A stretch of DNA of 64,000 bases. Source: Solimicrobium sp040544425 (lineage in GTDB: Bacteria > Pseudomonadota > Gammaproteobacteria > Burkholderiales > Burkholderiaceae_D). The notes below the pieces were generated by a model, which saw nothing but the letters and a program-made list of their open reading frames with translations, did no database searches and had not been told where the DNA came from. Numbering within the stretch: the first letter of the stretch is position 1; each line of letters starts with the position of its first letter. Below are positions 22,418-29,979 of this stretch, in pieces. The DNA is taken from contig JBEONO010000012.1 of assembly GCA_040544425.1 (NCBI GenBank), forward strand, positions 67,808 to 131,807, written 5' to 3'. A program made the translations under genes and the position numbers.

Positions 22418-24019
22418 TCACGCCTCAATACCCTGACTGTTCAAATACTCTTCATACGTTCCCTGAAAATCAATAATCTCACCATCTTTGATTTCCAGAA
22501 TACGTGTCGCCAAACTCGAGACAAACTCACGGTCATGCGAGACGAATATCAAGGTGCCGGCATATTTTTCCAGCGCGATATTGAGTGACTCAATCGACTC
22601 CATATCCATATGATTGGTCGGTTCATCGAGCAATAAAACATTATGACGACCGAGCATTAATTTCCCGTACATCATCCGGCCCTTTTCACCGCCGGACAAT
22701 ACCTGTACCGATTTTTTAACGTCGTCACCACCGAACAGCAGACGACCCAGAATCGAACGCACCGCCTGATCATCATCGCCTTCCTGAGTCCAGTCACCGA
22801 TCCAGTCAGTCAGCACTTTGCCGTTGGCAAATTCTTCAGTCGGATCCTGGGGCATATAACCCGGGTTGGCATTTTCTGCCCATTTCACTAATCCCGAATC
22901 CGGTTGCAGTCGCGCCGCTTCCCCAACGATGCAGCGAATCAGCGTGGTCTTGCCGGCACCGTTTGCGCCAATAATAGCGATCCGCTCTCCGGCTTCCACA
23001 TTAAAACTGACGTTCTTGAACAGCGGATAATCATAAGCTTTGGAAATGCCCTGCACTTCCACGGCCAGACGATGCAATTTCTTTTCGCCTTCAAAACGAA
23101 TATACGGATTTTGACGGCTGGACGGCTTGATATCTTCAATCTTGATTTTTTCGATTTGTTTTGCGCGCGAGGTTGCCTGCCGCGCCTTGGATTTATTGGC
23201 CGAAAACCGGCGCACGAAATCCTGCAGTTCGGCGACCTTGTCCTTGGCCTTGGCATTGTTGGACAGCTGCTGGGCACGCGCCTGGGATGAAGCCAGCATA
23301 TATTCGTCGTAATTGCCCGGATAGACTTTCAAGGTGCCGAAATCCATATCAGCCATATGTGTACAGACCTGGTTCAGAAAATGGCGATCATGCGAAATAA
23401 TGATCATGGTCGAATTGCGCTGATTCAAAACATCTTCCAGCCAACGGATGGTATTGATATCCAGATTATTGGTTGGCTCGTCCAGCAACAAAATATCCGG
23501 ATTGGAAAACAGAGCCTGTGCCAGCAATACGCGCAATTTCCAGCCGGGGGCGATTTCACTCATCGGGCCCTGATGCTGGGCGATTTCGATTCCCGCCCCC
23601 ATCAGAATTTCACTGGCGCGCGATTCGGCGGTGTAACCGTCATATTCCGCGAACCTGGCTTCCAGATCTGCCGCGCGCATATAGTCGTCATCAGTTGCAT
23701 CCGGCTTGGCGTACAGCGCGTCGCGTTCGGTCATGGCCGCCCACATTTCGACGTGCCCCATCATGACGACGTCCAGCACGCGCATCTCTTCGTATGCAAA
23801 CTGGTTCTGCCCCAATTTACCCAGACGTTCGCCGACGTCCAGCATCACAGTGCCGGAACTTGGCTCGAGATCGCCGCCCAGGATTTTCATGAACGTCGAT
23901 TTTCCGCAACCATTGGCACCAATCAAACCATAACGGTTCCCGTCACCAAATTTAACGGAAATATTTTCAAACAATGGCTTGGCGCCAAACTGCATCGTGA
24001 TGTTTGCGGTGGATAGCAC
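22418..24019 (-). CDS. ybiT: ABC-F family ATPase, YbiT type
   Basis: Cytoplasmic ABC-F protein with two nucleotide-binding domains and no membrane part; ABC-F proteins act on the ribosome. Walker A sequences are GANGCGKST (about residue 36) and GANGAGKTT (about 352); the second signature is VLSGGEKGRMMYG. The linker between the domains (about 240-320) is charged and coiled-coil like. The 533-aa length and the start LSTANITMQFG match YbiT rather than EttA or Uup. It is the last gene of the queE-queD-tadA-ldcA run, 66 bp after ldcA. Confidence 0.92.
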   Translation of the reverse strand: MLSTANITMQFGAKPLFENISVKFGDGNRYGLIGANGCGKSTFMKILGGDLEPSSGTVMLDVGERLGKLGQNQFAYEEMRVLDVVMMGHVEMWAAMTERDALYAKPDATDDDYMRAADLEARFAEYDGYTAESRASEILMGAGIEIAQHQGPMSEIAPGWKLRVLLAQALFSNPDILLLDEPTNNLDINTIRWLEDVLNQRNSTMIIISHDRHFLNQVCTHMADMDFGTLKVYPGNYDEYMLASSQARAQQLSNNAKAKDKVAELQDFVRRFSANKSKARQATSRAKQIEKIKIEDIKPSSRQNPYIRFEGEKKLHRLAVEVQGISKAYDYPLFKNVSFNVEAGERIAIIGANGAGKTTLIRCIVGEAARLQPDSGLVKWAENANPGYMPQDPTEEFANGKVLTDWIGDWTQEGDDDQAVRSILGRLLFGGDDVKKSVQVLSGGEKGRMMYGKLMLGRHNVLLLDEPTNHMDMESIESLNIALEKYAGTLIFVSHDREFVSSLATRILEIKDGEIIDFQGTYEEYLNSQGIEA

Positions 24020-24085
24020 GGAATACCTTTACGAGAGAAGAATGTACAAAAAAGTGTGGCGCGAATTATAGCAGTTTTGACTGTG

Positions 24086-25000
24086 CTATTTTGCCTGAAT
24101 ATTAGGCAGTTGCGGATAATCGGTAAATTCGAATATGAGTTGTTTTGCATCACTTCTGATGGTCACCGGAGCACCGACCGGCATAGTGACTTTGTTGGGG
24201 CAATGACCAAACGGCAAACCGGTGATGACAGGAATTCCAATTTTGCTGCGAATATAGCTGAGCATACTGTTAAAGTCATAACCATTGTCATATTCGGTTG
24301 GACGGTAATTGCTGAAATGCCCCAGCACCAGGGCCTTTTGTCTGGCCAATATCCCGGCCAGATGCAATTGCAGGATCATCCGCTCAACCCGGTACGGATT
24401 TTCATTCACGTCTTCAATAAACAGGATGCCGCCGTCAATCTCAGGCATGAACTGGCTGCCCACCAGATGGGTCACCATGGCCAGGTTACCCCCCCAGAAT
24501 ATGCCTTCGACGGTTACGGTTGGATTGTTTTCAGGATTGCCATGGAAGCTGAATCTATCCCCGGTTAAACAATTCTCAAAATGCTGAAATGTAATCTCTT
24601 GCTCAATTTCAGAACCAAAATCGTCATACAGCATCGGGCCGGCGAAACTGATTTTGCCGGTCTTGGCCAGCAAGCCCAAATGAAACGGGGTAAAGTCGCT
24701 AAAGCCAACAAACAGTTTGCCGCTGTCTGCCATCCGCTCAAAATCAATTTGCTCCAGGATGCGCGACAATCCATATCCACCACGCAGTGCCATGACCACA
24801 TCCACTTCAGGATCGCTGGCAGCATGGTTCAGCTGCGCCAGACGGATCGCTTCATCAGCGGAAAAGCGCAGATATTTCGATTGCGGATCGACCAGATTTT
24901 TTACTGCCCAACCGCGCGCTTCGAGACGCTCGATCGCGCGAATCACGTAATCTGGTTTTGGGGCATACGCACTCGGCGCAACGATGGCAATAGTTGGCAT
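24086..25000 (-). CDS. ldcA: LD-carboxypeptidase (peptidase S66)
   Basis: LD-carboxypeptidase cleaves the terminal D-Ala from tetrapeptides during murein recycling, in the cytoplasm. The serine nucleophile is in FVGFSDFTPFH; the catalytic Glu is in FIEDVNENPYRVER and the His in GLPFGHCPNK, giving the Ser-His-Glu triad. The longest frame reaches 25081 inside tadA; MPTIAIVAPSAY at 25000, one base after the tadA stop, is the proper start and gives 304 aa, like E. coli LdcA. Translation is therefore coupled to tadA. Confidence 0.93.
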   Translation of the reverse strand: MPTIAIVAPSAYAPKPDYVIRAIERLEARGWAVKNLVDPQSKYLRFSADEAIRLAQLNHAASDPEVDVVMALRGGYGLSRILEQIDFERMADSGKLFVGFSDFTPFHLGLLAKTGKISFAGPMLYDDFGSEIEQEITFQHFENCLTGDRFSFHGNPENNPTVTVEGIFWGGNLAMVTHLVGSQFMPEIDGGILFIEDVNENPYRVERMILQLHLAGILARQKALVLGHFSNYRPTEYDNGYDFNSMLSYIRSKIGIPVITGLPFGHCPNKVTMPVGAPVTIRSDAKQLIFEFTDYPQLPNIQAK

Positions 25001-25001
25001 G

Positions 25002-25493
25002 TTAACCCGGTGATTTTTTTTGTAAGCGACGTTGGGCAAAGAATCCGCTGAGTAATTGACTGCATTCATCGGCCAGCACACCGCCGGCGACGCTCGTATG
25101 ATGGTTCAACTGCGCTTGCGCAAACAGGTTCATCACCGAACCGGCGACACCCGTTTTAGGATCGGCTGCGCCGTAGACGACCCGTTCCAGCCGTGCGTGC
25201 ATCATTGCCCCGGCACACATCGCACAGGGCTCGAGAGTCACATACATGGTGCAGCCAGGCAGTCGATAATTTTCAAGCGCAACCGCGGCACCACGCAATG
25301 CCTGCATCTCAGCGTGAGCACTGGGATCATGTAACTCGATCGGATGATTAAATCCACTTGCAACGACAATCCCATCCTTGACCAGTACGGCACCGACAGG
25401 CACTTCTCCTGCCAGGGATGCCAGATGCGCCTGCTGGAGTGCCAGGTGCATAAAATAGTCATCATTCGACAATTCAGCTGCGGACGCTGTCAT
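25002..25493 (-). CDS. tadA: tRNA-specific adenosine deaminase TadA
   Basis: Essential enzyme converting A34 to inosine in tRNA-Arg(ACG). Zinc-binding motifs HAEMQALRGAA and PCAMCAGAM are intact, and EVPVGAVLVKDG is the usual N-terminal segment. I place the start at one of two adjacent ATG codons (25496/25493), giving 163-164 aa, which overlaps the end of queD by about 20 bp; the longest frame reaching 25637 would lie wholly within queD. A second cytidine-deaminase-fold gene, unrelated in role, is at 47839. Confidence 0.93.
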   Translation of the reverse strand: MTASAAELSNDDYFMHLALQQAHLASLAGEVPVGAVLVKDGIVVASGFNHPIELHDPSAHAEMQALRGAAVALENYRLPGCTMYVTLEPCAMCAGAMMHARLERVVYGAADPKTGVAGSVMNLFAQAQLNHHTSVAGGVLADECSQLLSGFFAQRRLQKKSPG

Positions 25494-25932
25494 CATTAAT
25501 TTCTGCCCAACAGTTAGGCGTTTCGTACAGGGTGATTTTATGCAGCGCCAGCGAACGGCCATAACGGTTGTGATACACCACTTTGAGCATATCAAAAGCC
25601 AGTTGCGCCAGATTTTCGACAGTCGGCACGCGGTCAACGACCACAGTTTTATGACCAGGCAGGGTTTTCAAGAACTCAACTACGGGCACATCTTTTTCGT
25701 AGACCAAAAACGCGTGATCCCAGATGCTGACCAGATGTTCATGCGCCAATTCCTTGATATCGGAGAAGTCCATGATCATGCCGTTATCAGACACACCGTC
25801 CTGTTTGACGACCTCGCCAACCAGGGTGATCAGCAGTGTATAGCGATGTCCGTGCAGATTACGGCACTGGCTGTTGTGGTCTGGAATCCGGTGGCCCGCA
25901 TCGAATTCTATTTTTCGGGTAATGGTGAGCAT
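25474..25932 (-). CDS. queD: 6-carboxy-5,6,7,8-tetrahydropterin synthase
   Basis: Second step of queuosine and 7-deazaguanine synthesis: dihydroneopterin triphosphate to 6-carboxytetrahydropterin. Zinc ligands are in DAGHRIPDH and LHGHRY, and the catalytic Cys is in SQCRNLHGH (about residue 23). At 152 aa it is slightly longer than E. coli QueD (121 aa) because of an insertion around residues 55-90, as in other betaproteobacteria. It lies 21 bp after queE, and the pair covers steps two and three of preQ0 formation; queC is not in the window. Confidence 0.93.
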   Translation of the reverse strand: MLTITRKIEFDAGHRIPDHNSQCRNLHGHRYTLLITLVGEVVKQDGVSDNGMIMDFSDIKELAHEHLVSIWDHAFLVYEKDVPVVEFLKTLPGHKTVVVDRVPTVENLAQLAFDMLKVVYHNRYGRSLALHKITLYETPNCWAEINDDSVRS

Positions 25933-25953
25933 GAGTTTGGTCTGGTTTTAGTT

Positions 25954-26589
25954 TTAGGGAATATTTAATAATTTATGGGTCTGCAGGCTCAATTTCCAAA
26001 TCGGATTACGTTTGCAAAAGTCTACTGCCTTACGAATATTGTCCGCTTGAAGCGGTCCATCCATGGCTTGCACAAAAAAATGTTTGAACTCCAGCTGCGC
26101 ATACCTTTGCATGTCTTGCCCGAACTGGGGAATCACAACTTTCAGTTCATCGCCTTGCACTACAATCAGTTCGGCCCCCATCTTGGGACTGACGCAGACC
26201 CAGTCTACGCCTTCCGGTACCGCGATCGTCCCGTTGGTTTCGATGGCAATCTCAAAGCCGACGGCATGCATGGCCTTAATCAGCGCGGCATCGAGCTGCA
26301 TCAGGGGTTCACCGCCGGTGAACACAACATATTTGCGTTCCGGGTAAGCGGCTGGCCACAAACTGTGAATCGTATTGGCCAATTCGTCGGCTTGTTTGAA
26401 TTTACCGCCCAACTCGCCATCGGTTCCCACAAAATCGGTATCGCAAAACTGGCAAATTGCCTTTGCACGGTCTTCTTCCCGACCGGACCACAAATTGCAA
26501 CCGGCAAAACGGCAAAAAACCGCCGGACGGCCAGCCTGATTACCCTCGCCCTGCAAGGTATAAAAGATCTCTTTAACGCTGTAAGTCAC
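25954..26589 (-). CDS. queE: 7-carboxy-7-deazaguanine synthase (radical SAM)
   Basis: Radical SAM enzyme making 7-carboxy-7-deazaguanine. The [4Fe-4S] cysteines have the extended spacing C-x14-C-x2-C (GCNLWSGR... ICQFC), which is a known QueE variant, and the FTGGEPLMQ SAM-binding motif is present. The open frame reaches a TTG at 26607, but the internal GTG at 26589 gives the common N-terminus TYSVKEIFYTLQGEG and 211 aa, so I use it. It is the first gene of the queE-queD-tadA-ldcA operon and the last chromosomal gene before the island. Confidence 0.93.
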   Translation of the reverse strand: MTYSVKEIFYTLQGEGNQAGRPAVFCRFAGCNLWSGREEDRAKAICQFCDTDFVGTDGELGGKFKQADELANTIHSLWPAAYPERKYVVFTGGEPLMQLDAALIKAMHAVGFEIAIETNGTIAVPEGVDWVCVSPKMGAELIVVQGDELKVVIPQFGQDMQRYAQLEFKHFFVQAMDGPLQADNIRKAVDFCKRNPIWKLSLQTHKLLNIP

Positions 26590-26612
26590 TGCGCTGCTCG
26601 CAATCAAAATTG

Positions 26613-26635
26613 AAAACGTCGATCCAGGATCGACG
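26613..26635 (-). terminator. Hairpin with T-run upstream of queE (terminator of a former upstream gene)
   Basis: The near-perfect palindrome CGTCGATCC-A-GGATCGACG covers 26617-26635. On the minus strand it is followed by TTTTC. It would end a transcript arriving from the right on the minus strand. I infer that guaA originally stood there and was separated from this terminator by the island insertion. Confidence 0.65.
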
Positions 26636-26653
26636 GGGAGCGGGGATGATTAT

Positions 26654-27137
26654 TCCCACTCAATTGTTTCCGAGGCCTGAAAACCCTTATGGATACTAGC
26701 TTTGTTTGTGTTGACCATCTAACTTTACCGTCATATTTACCGTCAAAAAACAAGCGCTTTGACTGGCGCGGGAGATGCACTCAGTTTGCTCGGCGACTAC
26801 TTTCCCACATCAATCGTCAACTATCGACGGGAGCTGGAAGGCATCGAAGCCACTGGATCTTACGTTATTCCTTCTAGGAACAAGTATAAAGCAACGACTT
26901 CTCGTTACCAACCGTTATATAGCGAGCGTGTTCCAATCTTTAAAATCCAACAGCGGGCAATAGTTTGCCGAGTAAACCGGTTGTTCAATAATTTCCGGCA
27001 TCCTGGGTCAAAAGTAAGTCAAACGCGAACAATTCCCTACTTTGGTGCAGATTATGGCAAATTTCGCGATCGAATTTTCATTGTTATGTTTTACGCTCAA
27101 TTCGTCTCCCACAAGGACACGAACTTGCCGCTCAGTG
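26654..27137. repeat. Island end repeat A: att-like 18-mer plus about 0.45 kb of element DNA
   Basis: Starts with the 18-mer TCCCACTCAATTGTTTCC (26654-26671), whose minus-strand reading is ETIEWE-stop, like a GuaA C-terminus. The following DNA resembles 32688-33092 over its whole length, with scattered mismatches and small gaps, including the pair TTTACCGTC...TTTACCGTCAAAAAAC (ends 26751). No intact integrase is encoded in either copy. The 583 bp between queE and hipA hold only this repeat and the hairpin above. Confidence 0.7.
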
Positions 27138-27172
27138 TCATTTACGGAGAACTTGGCGCTCATACCAGCGCT

Positions 27173-28435
27173 TCAACGATCCGGCGTTGCTTCAAAGAAG
27201 AAGCATTCAGGCAAGATGGCCGGAGCGATGTAGTCCACATCTTGGGCAGTCACGCCACAAGCGAAGTAGCTCTCGCGCCATTGCCGCACGACTGCCACGA
27301 TCTGGTCGATTTCCCTGCGGGCCTCTTCGGCTGACAACCCGAAGCGACCTGACTGCGATAGCAAATTGTAGATACTGGCCGTGCGACCGTAATTGCCCAC
27401 GGTCAGTGCGAGGTCGCGCCGCTCCAGGCTCACCACAGGTGCGGGCACCAAGTCGTAGGCGGGCGATAGGCGCCATCCCTTTGGGCGGCGCAGCAACGCA
27501 TGGTTGCGCGGGTGATCATCGTTGTTGGTCACTGCGGCGTTGAAGACCATGCGCCGGAACAGTTCAGCGCAATCGGCTTCGGGCTTGTCGGACCAGCGAC
27601 GCAGGTTGTCGGCCAGCAGCGGATAGGACCAGCGTTCACGGTTCAGATAGCTATCGTCGCAGTCGAGCACCGTGAGTCCACTGACCAGTCCAAAGCGCAG
27701 ATAGCCCTTGTCCGTGTGTTCACGATCGAAGCGCTGCAGCATCAACACATCGCTGTCGCCGACCGCCTGCAGGCGTGCCTGCGTGACGTTCAGGCCGCAG
27801 CGGCGTGCGAGGTCGAGAGTGGCGTACTCGATGCGCTGCAAGTTGCAGCGATCATCTTTGGCGGGAAACTTGCCGAGCCACAGACACTGCGCGTCCTCGA
27901 TGGTGGCTTTGGGTCGGGCACCGCCCATGCTGGTGCCGGGATCGAGCCGTTCCAGCAGGTGCGCCGGTACCGGCCTGCCTTCCTCGATAGCCTGCGCAGC
28001 AGCAACCAGTTCGGCGAGCTGATGGGTGCGGTTGTACTGCCGCTTGGGAGCGGGTGGTTCGGCCTTGAGGCCGAAGCTCAGATAGCCAGCGCCATCCTGC
28101 GGGCCATGCAGCAGATAGTCGATTTCATGTAGATCACGCGCAGCACGTTCGAGCTTGTGCTCGATGACCCGCCGTCCCCAAGCGTCTGGGCTCGCATCAC
28201 GCAAAGCACCGGGGATACCCTTGAGTTGGGTGAACTCATGGACGGTTTTATCCAGCGGCAGGCGGTACGGGTCAAGTGCAACCGCTTCGGCACGCTGGAG
28301 ATAACGATCGCCATAGCGAAAGCGCCCAATCTGCGTGCCGTCGGGCAAGGTCTGTACTTTCAGCAGCGCCGCCGGCACTGTGTTCAGGGTGCCGGGGAGC
28401 TGGACGTAGACGTAGGCTTCGCGCTCAGAAGTCAT
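27173..28435 (-). CDS. hipA: HipA-family serine/threonine kinase toxin
   Basis: Type II toxin kinase of the HipA family, which phosphorylates a translation factor (GltX in E. coli) and drives dormancy. Visible: the N-terminal HipA domain, the Gly-rich loop GTSMGGARPKATIED with the auto-phosphorylation region, the catalytic NNDDHPRNHALL (about residue 300) and the metal motif SPAYDLVPAP. The longest frame runs to 28654, but the ATG at 28435 (MTSEREAYVYVQLPG) gives 420 aa, the usual HipA size, and overlaps hipB by 11 bp. It is the first gene inside the island. Confidence 0.9.
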   Translation of the reverse strand: MTSEREAYVYVQLPGTLNTVPAALLKVQTLPDGTQIGRFRYGDRYLQRAEAVALDPYRLPLDKTVHEFTQLKGIPGALRDASPDAWGRRVIEHKLERAARDLHEIDYLLHGPQDGAGYLSFGLKAEPPAPKRQYNRTHQLAELVAAAQAIEEGRPVPAHLLERLDPGTSMGGARPKATIEDAQCLWLGKFPAKDDRCNLQRIEYATLDLARRCGLNVTQARLQAVGDSDVLMLQRFDREHTDKGYLRFGLVSGLTVLDCDDSYLNRERWSYPLLADNLRRWSDKPEADCAELFRRMVFNAAVTNNDDHPRNHALLRRPKGWRLSPAYDLVPAPVVSLERRDLALTVGNYGRTASIYNLLSQSGRFGLSAEEARREIDQIVAVVRQWRESYFACGVTAQDVDYIAPAILPECFFFEATPDR

Positions 28436-28757
28436 ATTCGTTGCCGCTCTTGCGTGACTTGCCCACGCGGGTGGGACGACGGGAAGCTTCGAGCGCCTTG
28501 CCGTGAACATCGGTGTCGGGATCGGCCACAGCGTCCAGAGATTTTTCCAGGTCGAGCGCCCACAGCACGGTGAAACAGACGCCGATGGCTGTGCCGGGCT
28601 TGCCAAGTTCCAGGGCCGTGAGCGTATTGCGGTTGATCCCTGCTTTACTGGCAAGGTCCACCACTGACCAGCCGCGACGAATCCGCGCGACGCGGATGCG
28701 CTGGCCTAGCTGGGCGACACGCTCGGAAACATGCAACGGAATGGCGAAATTGCTCAT
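28425..28757 (-). CDS. hipB: HipB-family antitoxin, XRE-type helix-turn-helix
   Basis: A 110-aa protein with an XRE helix-turn-helix (about residues 13-70: VAQLGQRIRVARIRRG, then SVVDLASKAGINRNTLTALELG) and a Lys/Arg-rich C-terminal tail. It should neutralise HipA and repress the operon through the AATAGGC sites upstream (28792-28863). It lies directly upstream of hipA with coupled translation, the standard hipBA order. Confidence 0.88.
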   Translation of the reverse strand: MSNFAIPLHVSERVAQLGQRIRVARIRRGWSVVDLASKAGINRNTLTALELGKPGTAIGVCFTVLWALDLEKSLDAVADPDTDVHGKALEASRRPTRVGKSRKSGNEYDF

Positions 28758-28791
28758 GATTTTGGGCTTACATACACTTAACGACCATCAT

Positions 28792-28863
28792 AATAGGCAA
28801 GTTATGGCTATCCTGCAAGGCTCATAAGGCCTATTTGATTAAAATAATAGGCACAAAGCCTAT
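28792..28863 (-). promoter_or_regulatory. Repeated AATAGGC operators in front of hipB
   Basis: Three AATAGGC-type half sites face each other: AATAGGC 28792-28798, GCCTATT 28829-28835 and AATAGGC 28846-28852 (dyad with a 10-bp spacer), plus GCCTAT 28857-28862. The array lies 35-105 bp upstream of hipB. HipB proteins bind several spaced palindromes, so this is a likely autoregulatory operator. The remaining DNA to 29054 shows only the duplicated leader of the DUF6088 gene. Confidence 0.7.
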
Positions 28864-29054
28864 CAGCAGCTAAATAAGTAGGCAAGCAAGCTTCCGCGTC
28901 TATCGCCGCACCTGCGGCTTGCGGATGCCGCCTCGCGCGACCGTAGACTCCCGTTTACATCCGAGCCAACCTTGGCCGACTTTATCTCCCAAGCTTTAGG
29001 ACTTGAAAAGTGTCAGGAGTTACCTCATACTTCTTCCAATCAGGAGATATCGCC

Positions 29055-29651
29055 ATGCAGACCCTCGCCAAACAAGTCTTGGAACACGCTGCCGGAGCGC
29101 CGGAGGGCACGCCTTTGGTCGCCAAAGAACTGTTGCACCTAGGCAATCGTGCAGCCGTGGATCAAGTATTGTCCCGTCTGGTGCAGCGCGGCGCCCTATT
29201 GCGCGCCGGTCGCGGCATCTATGTCTTGCCCGTCGAAAGCCGCTTCGGCACCCGCGCACCGTCGGCCGTCAAGATGGTCGAAGGCTTGGCAAACCAGCGT
29301 GGGGAAACCATCGTGTCGTACGGTGCCGCCGCCGCCAACGCGCTAGGCCTGACTACGCAGGTGCCGATGCGAGCGGTCTATCTCACGTCCGGTCCCAGCC
29401 GCCGCTTGAAATTGGGCGCGCAGATGGTCGAGTTCCGACACGCACCAATGTGGCAACTGATCTTTCCTGGGCGGGCTGCTGGCGAGGTAGTGCGGGCACT
29501 GGCTTGGCTAGGCCCGGAAAAAGCAGGGGAAGCGATCCAGAAGCTGCGCGCCAAGCTGCCACCGTCCGAACTGAAAGAAGTCGCGTCGGCGCGGTCGCGA
29601 CTGCCGACATGGATGGCCCAAGAGATCAGCACCCTGGTGACCCTTGGCTGA
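29055..29651 (+). CDS. DUF6088 family AbiEi-like antitoxin, orphaned copy
   Basis: A 198-aa protein with an N-terminal winged-helix part (residues about 1-65: AKQVLEHAAG, AVDQVLSRLVQRGALLRAG) and a C-terminal domain typical of AbiEi/DUF6088 antitoxins of type IV systems, which act on the toxin gene or its target rather than binding the toxin. AGGAG eight bases before the ATG at 29055 decides the start; the frame opens at 29010. Its partner toxin gene directly behind is destroyed, so this copy has no cognate toxin of its own. The product could still cross-neutralise the toxin at 34723. Confidence 0.85.
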   Translation: MQTLAKQVLEHAAGAPEGTPLVAKELLHLGNRAAVDQVLSRLVQRGALLRAGRGIYVLPVESRFGTRAPSAVKMVEGLANQRGETIVSYGAAAANALGLTTQVPMRAVYLTSGPSRRLKLGAQMVEFRHAPMWQLIFPGRAAGEVVRALAWLGPEKAGEAIQKLRAKLPPSELKEVASARSRLPTWMAQEISTLVTLG

Positions 29652-29786
29652 GTTCTTCCAGCTCTCCCGCCGCCAAATGCCTGGAGGCGCTCGACTTGGC
29701 AGCCAACACGTCGGGCCTCCCTGCCCATCTGCTGGAAAAAGACATTTGGGTGGTCTGGTCGCTGCGGCACCTCTTTGCCGCCCCCT
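29644..29786 (+). pseudogene. Truncated AbiEii nucleotidyltransferase toxin remnant
   Basis: Corresponds to the first 47 or so codons of the intact toxin at 34723. The ATG of the intact copy is TTG here, an extra base in the Ser-Thr-Ala region (about 29666-29676) shifts the frame, and the gene stops at a junction near 29786 with unrelated DNA. Residues ALDLAANTSGL and LLEKDIWVVWSLRHLF are still readable in the shifted frame. Confidence 0.85.
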
Positions 29787-29861
29787 ATAGTGCTGCGGTG
29801 TTCGCGGCGACATGCCGCGCAAAACCATATCGGCACACATTTGACTGTGCAAGGTGTTCAT
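29784..29861 (-). pseudogene. N-terminal remnant of a tyrosine recombinase
   Basis: On the minus strand an ATG at 29861 with a good GGAGGA site opens MNTLHSQMCADMVLRG followed by MSPRTPQHY, the start of an integrase N-terminal SAM-like domain of the kind carried with IS91-type elements. It is cut at the junction with the AbiEii remnant after about 26 codons. I see no catalytic domain anywhere near. Confidence 0.55.
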
Positions 29862-29979
29862 GGCTGTTTCCTCCGCCAAAGCCAGGGACATCCCTCTACT
29901 TCAGCATATGAACCGGTGCACTATTTCCTAGCGCCAATCTCCGAACGGCCACCCGACGCGCAGCGGCGTAGTCCAACAG

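Larger units (their letters stand above)
28976..29786. repeat. Direct duplication, left copy (DUF6088-AbiEii segment)
   Basis: About 810 bp nearly identical to 34054-34865, covering the leader, the whole DUF6088 gene and the first part of AbiEii. It breaks off abruptly at about 29786 at a join with recombinase-derived DNA. The two copies differ at scattered bases and a few small indels, so the duplication is not brand new. Confidence 0.85.

Noticed and set aside
26689..27334. Integrase gene in end repeat A
   Set aside because: Open frames here are short, differ in frame from those of repeat B and show no recombinase catalytic residues; the shared feature is at DNA level.
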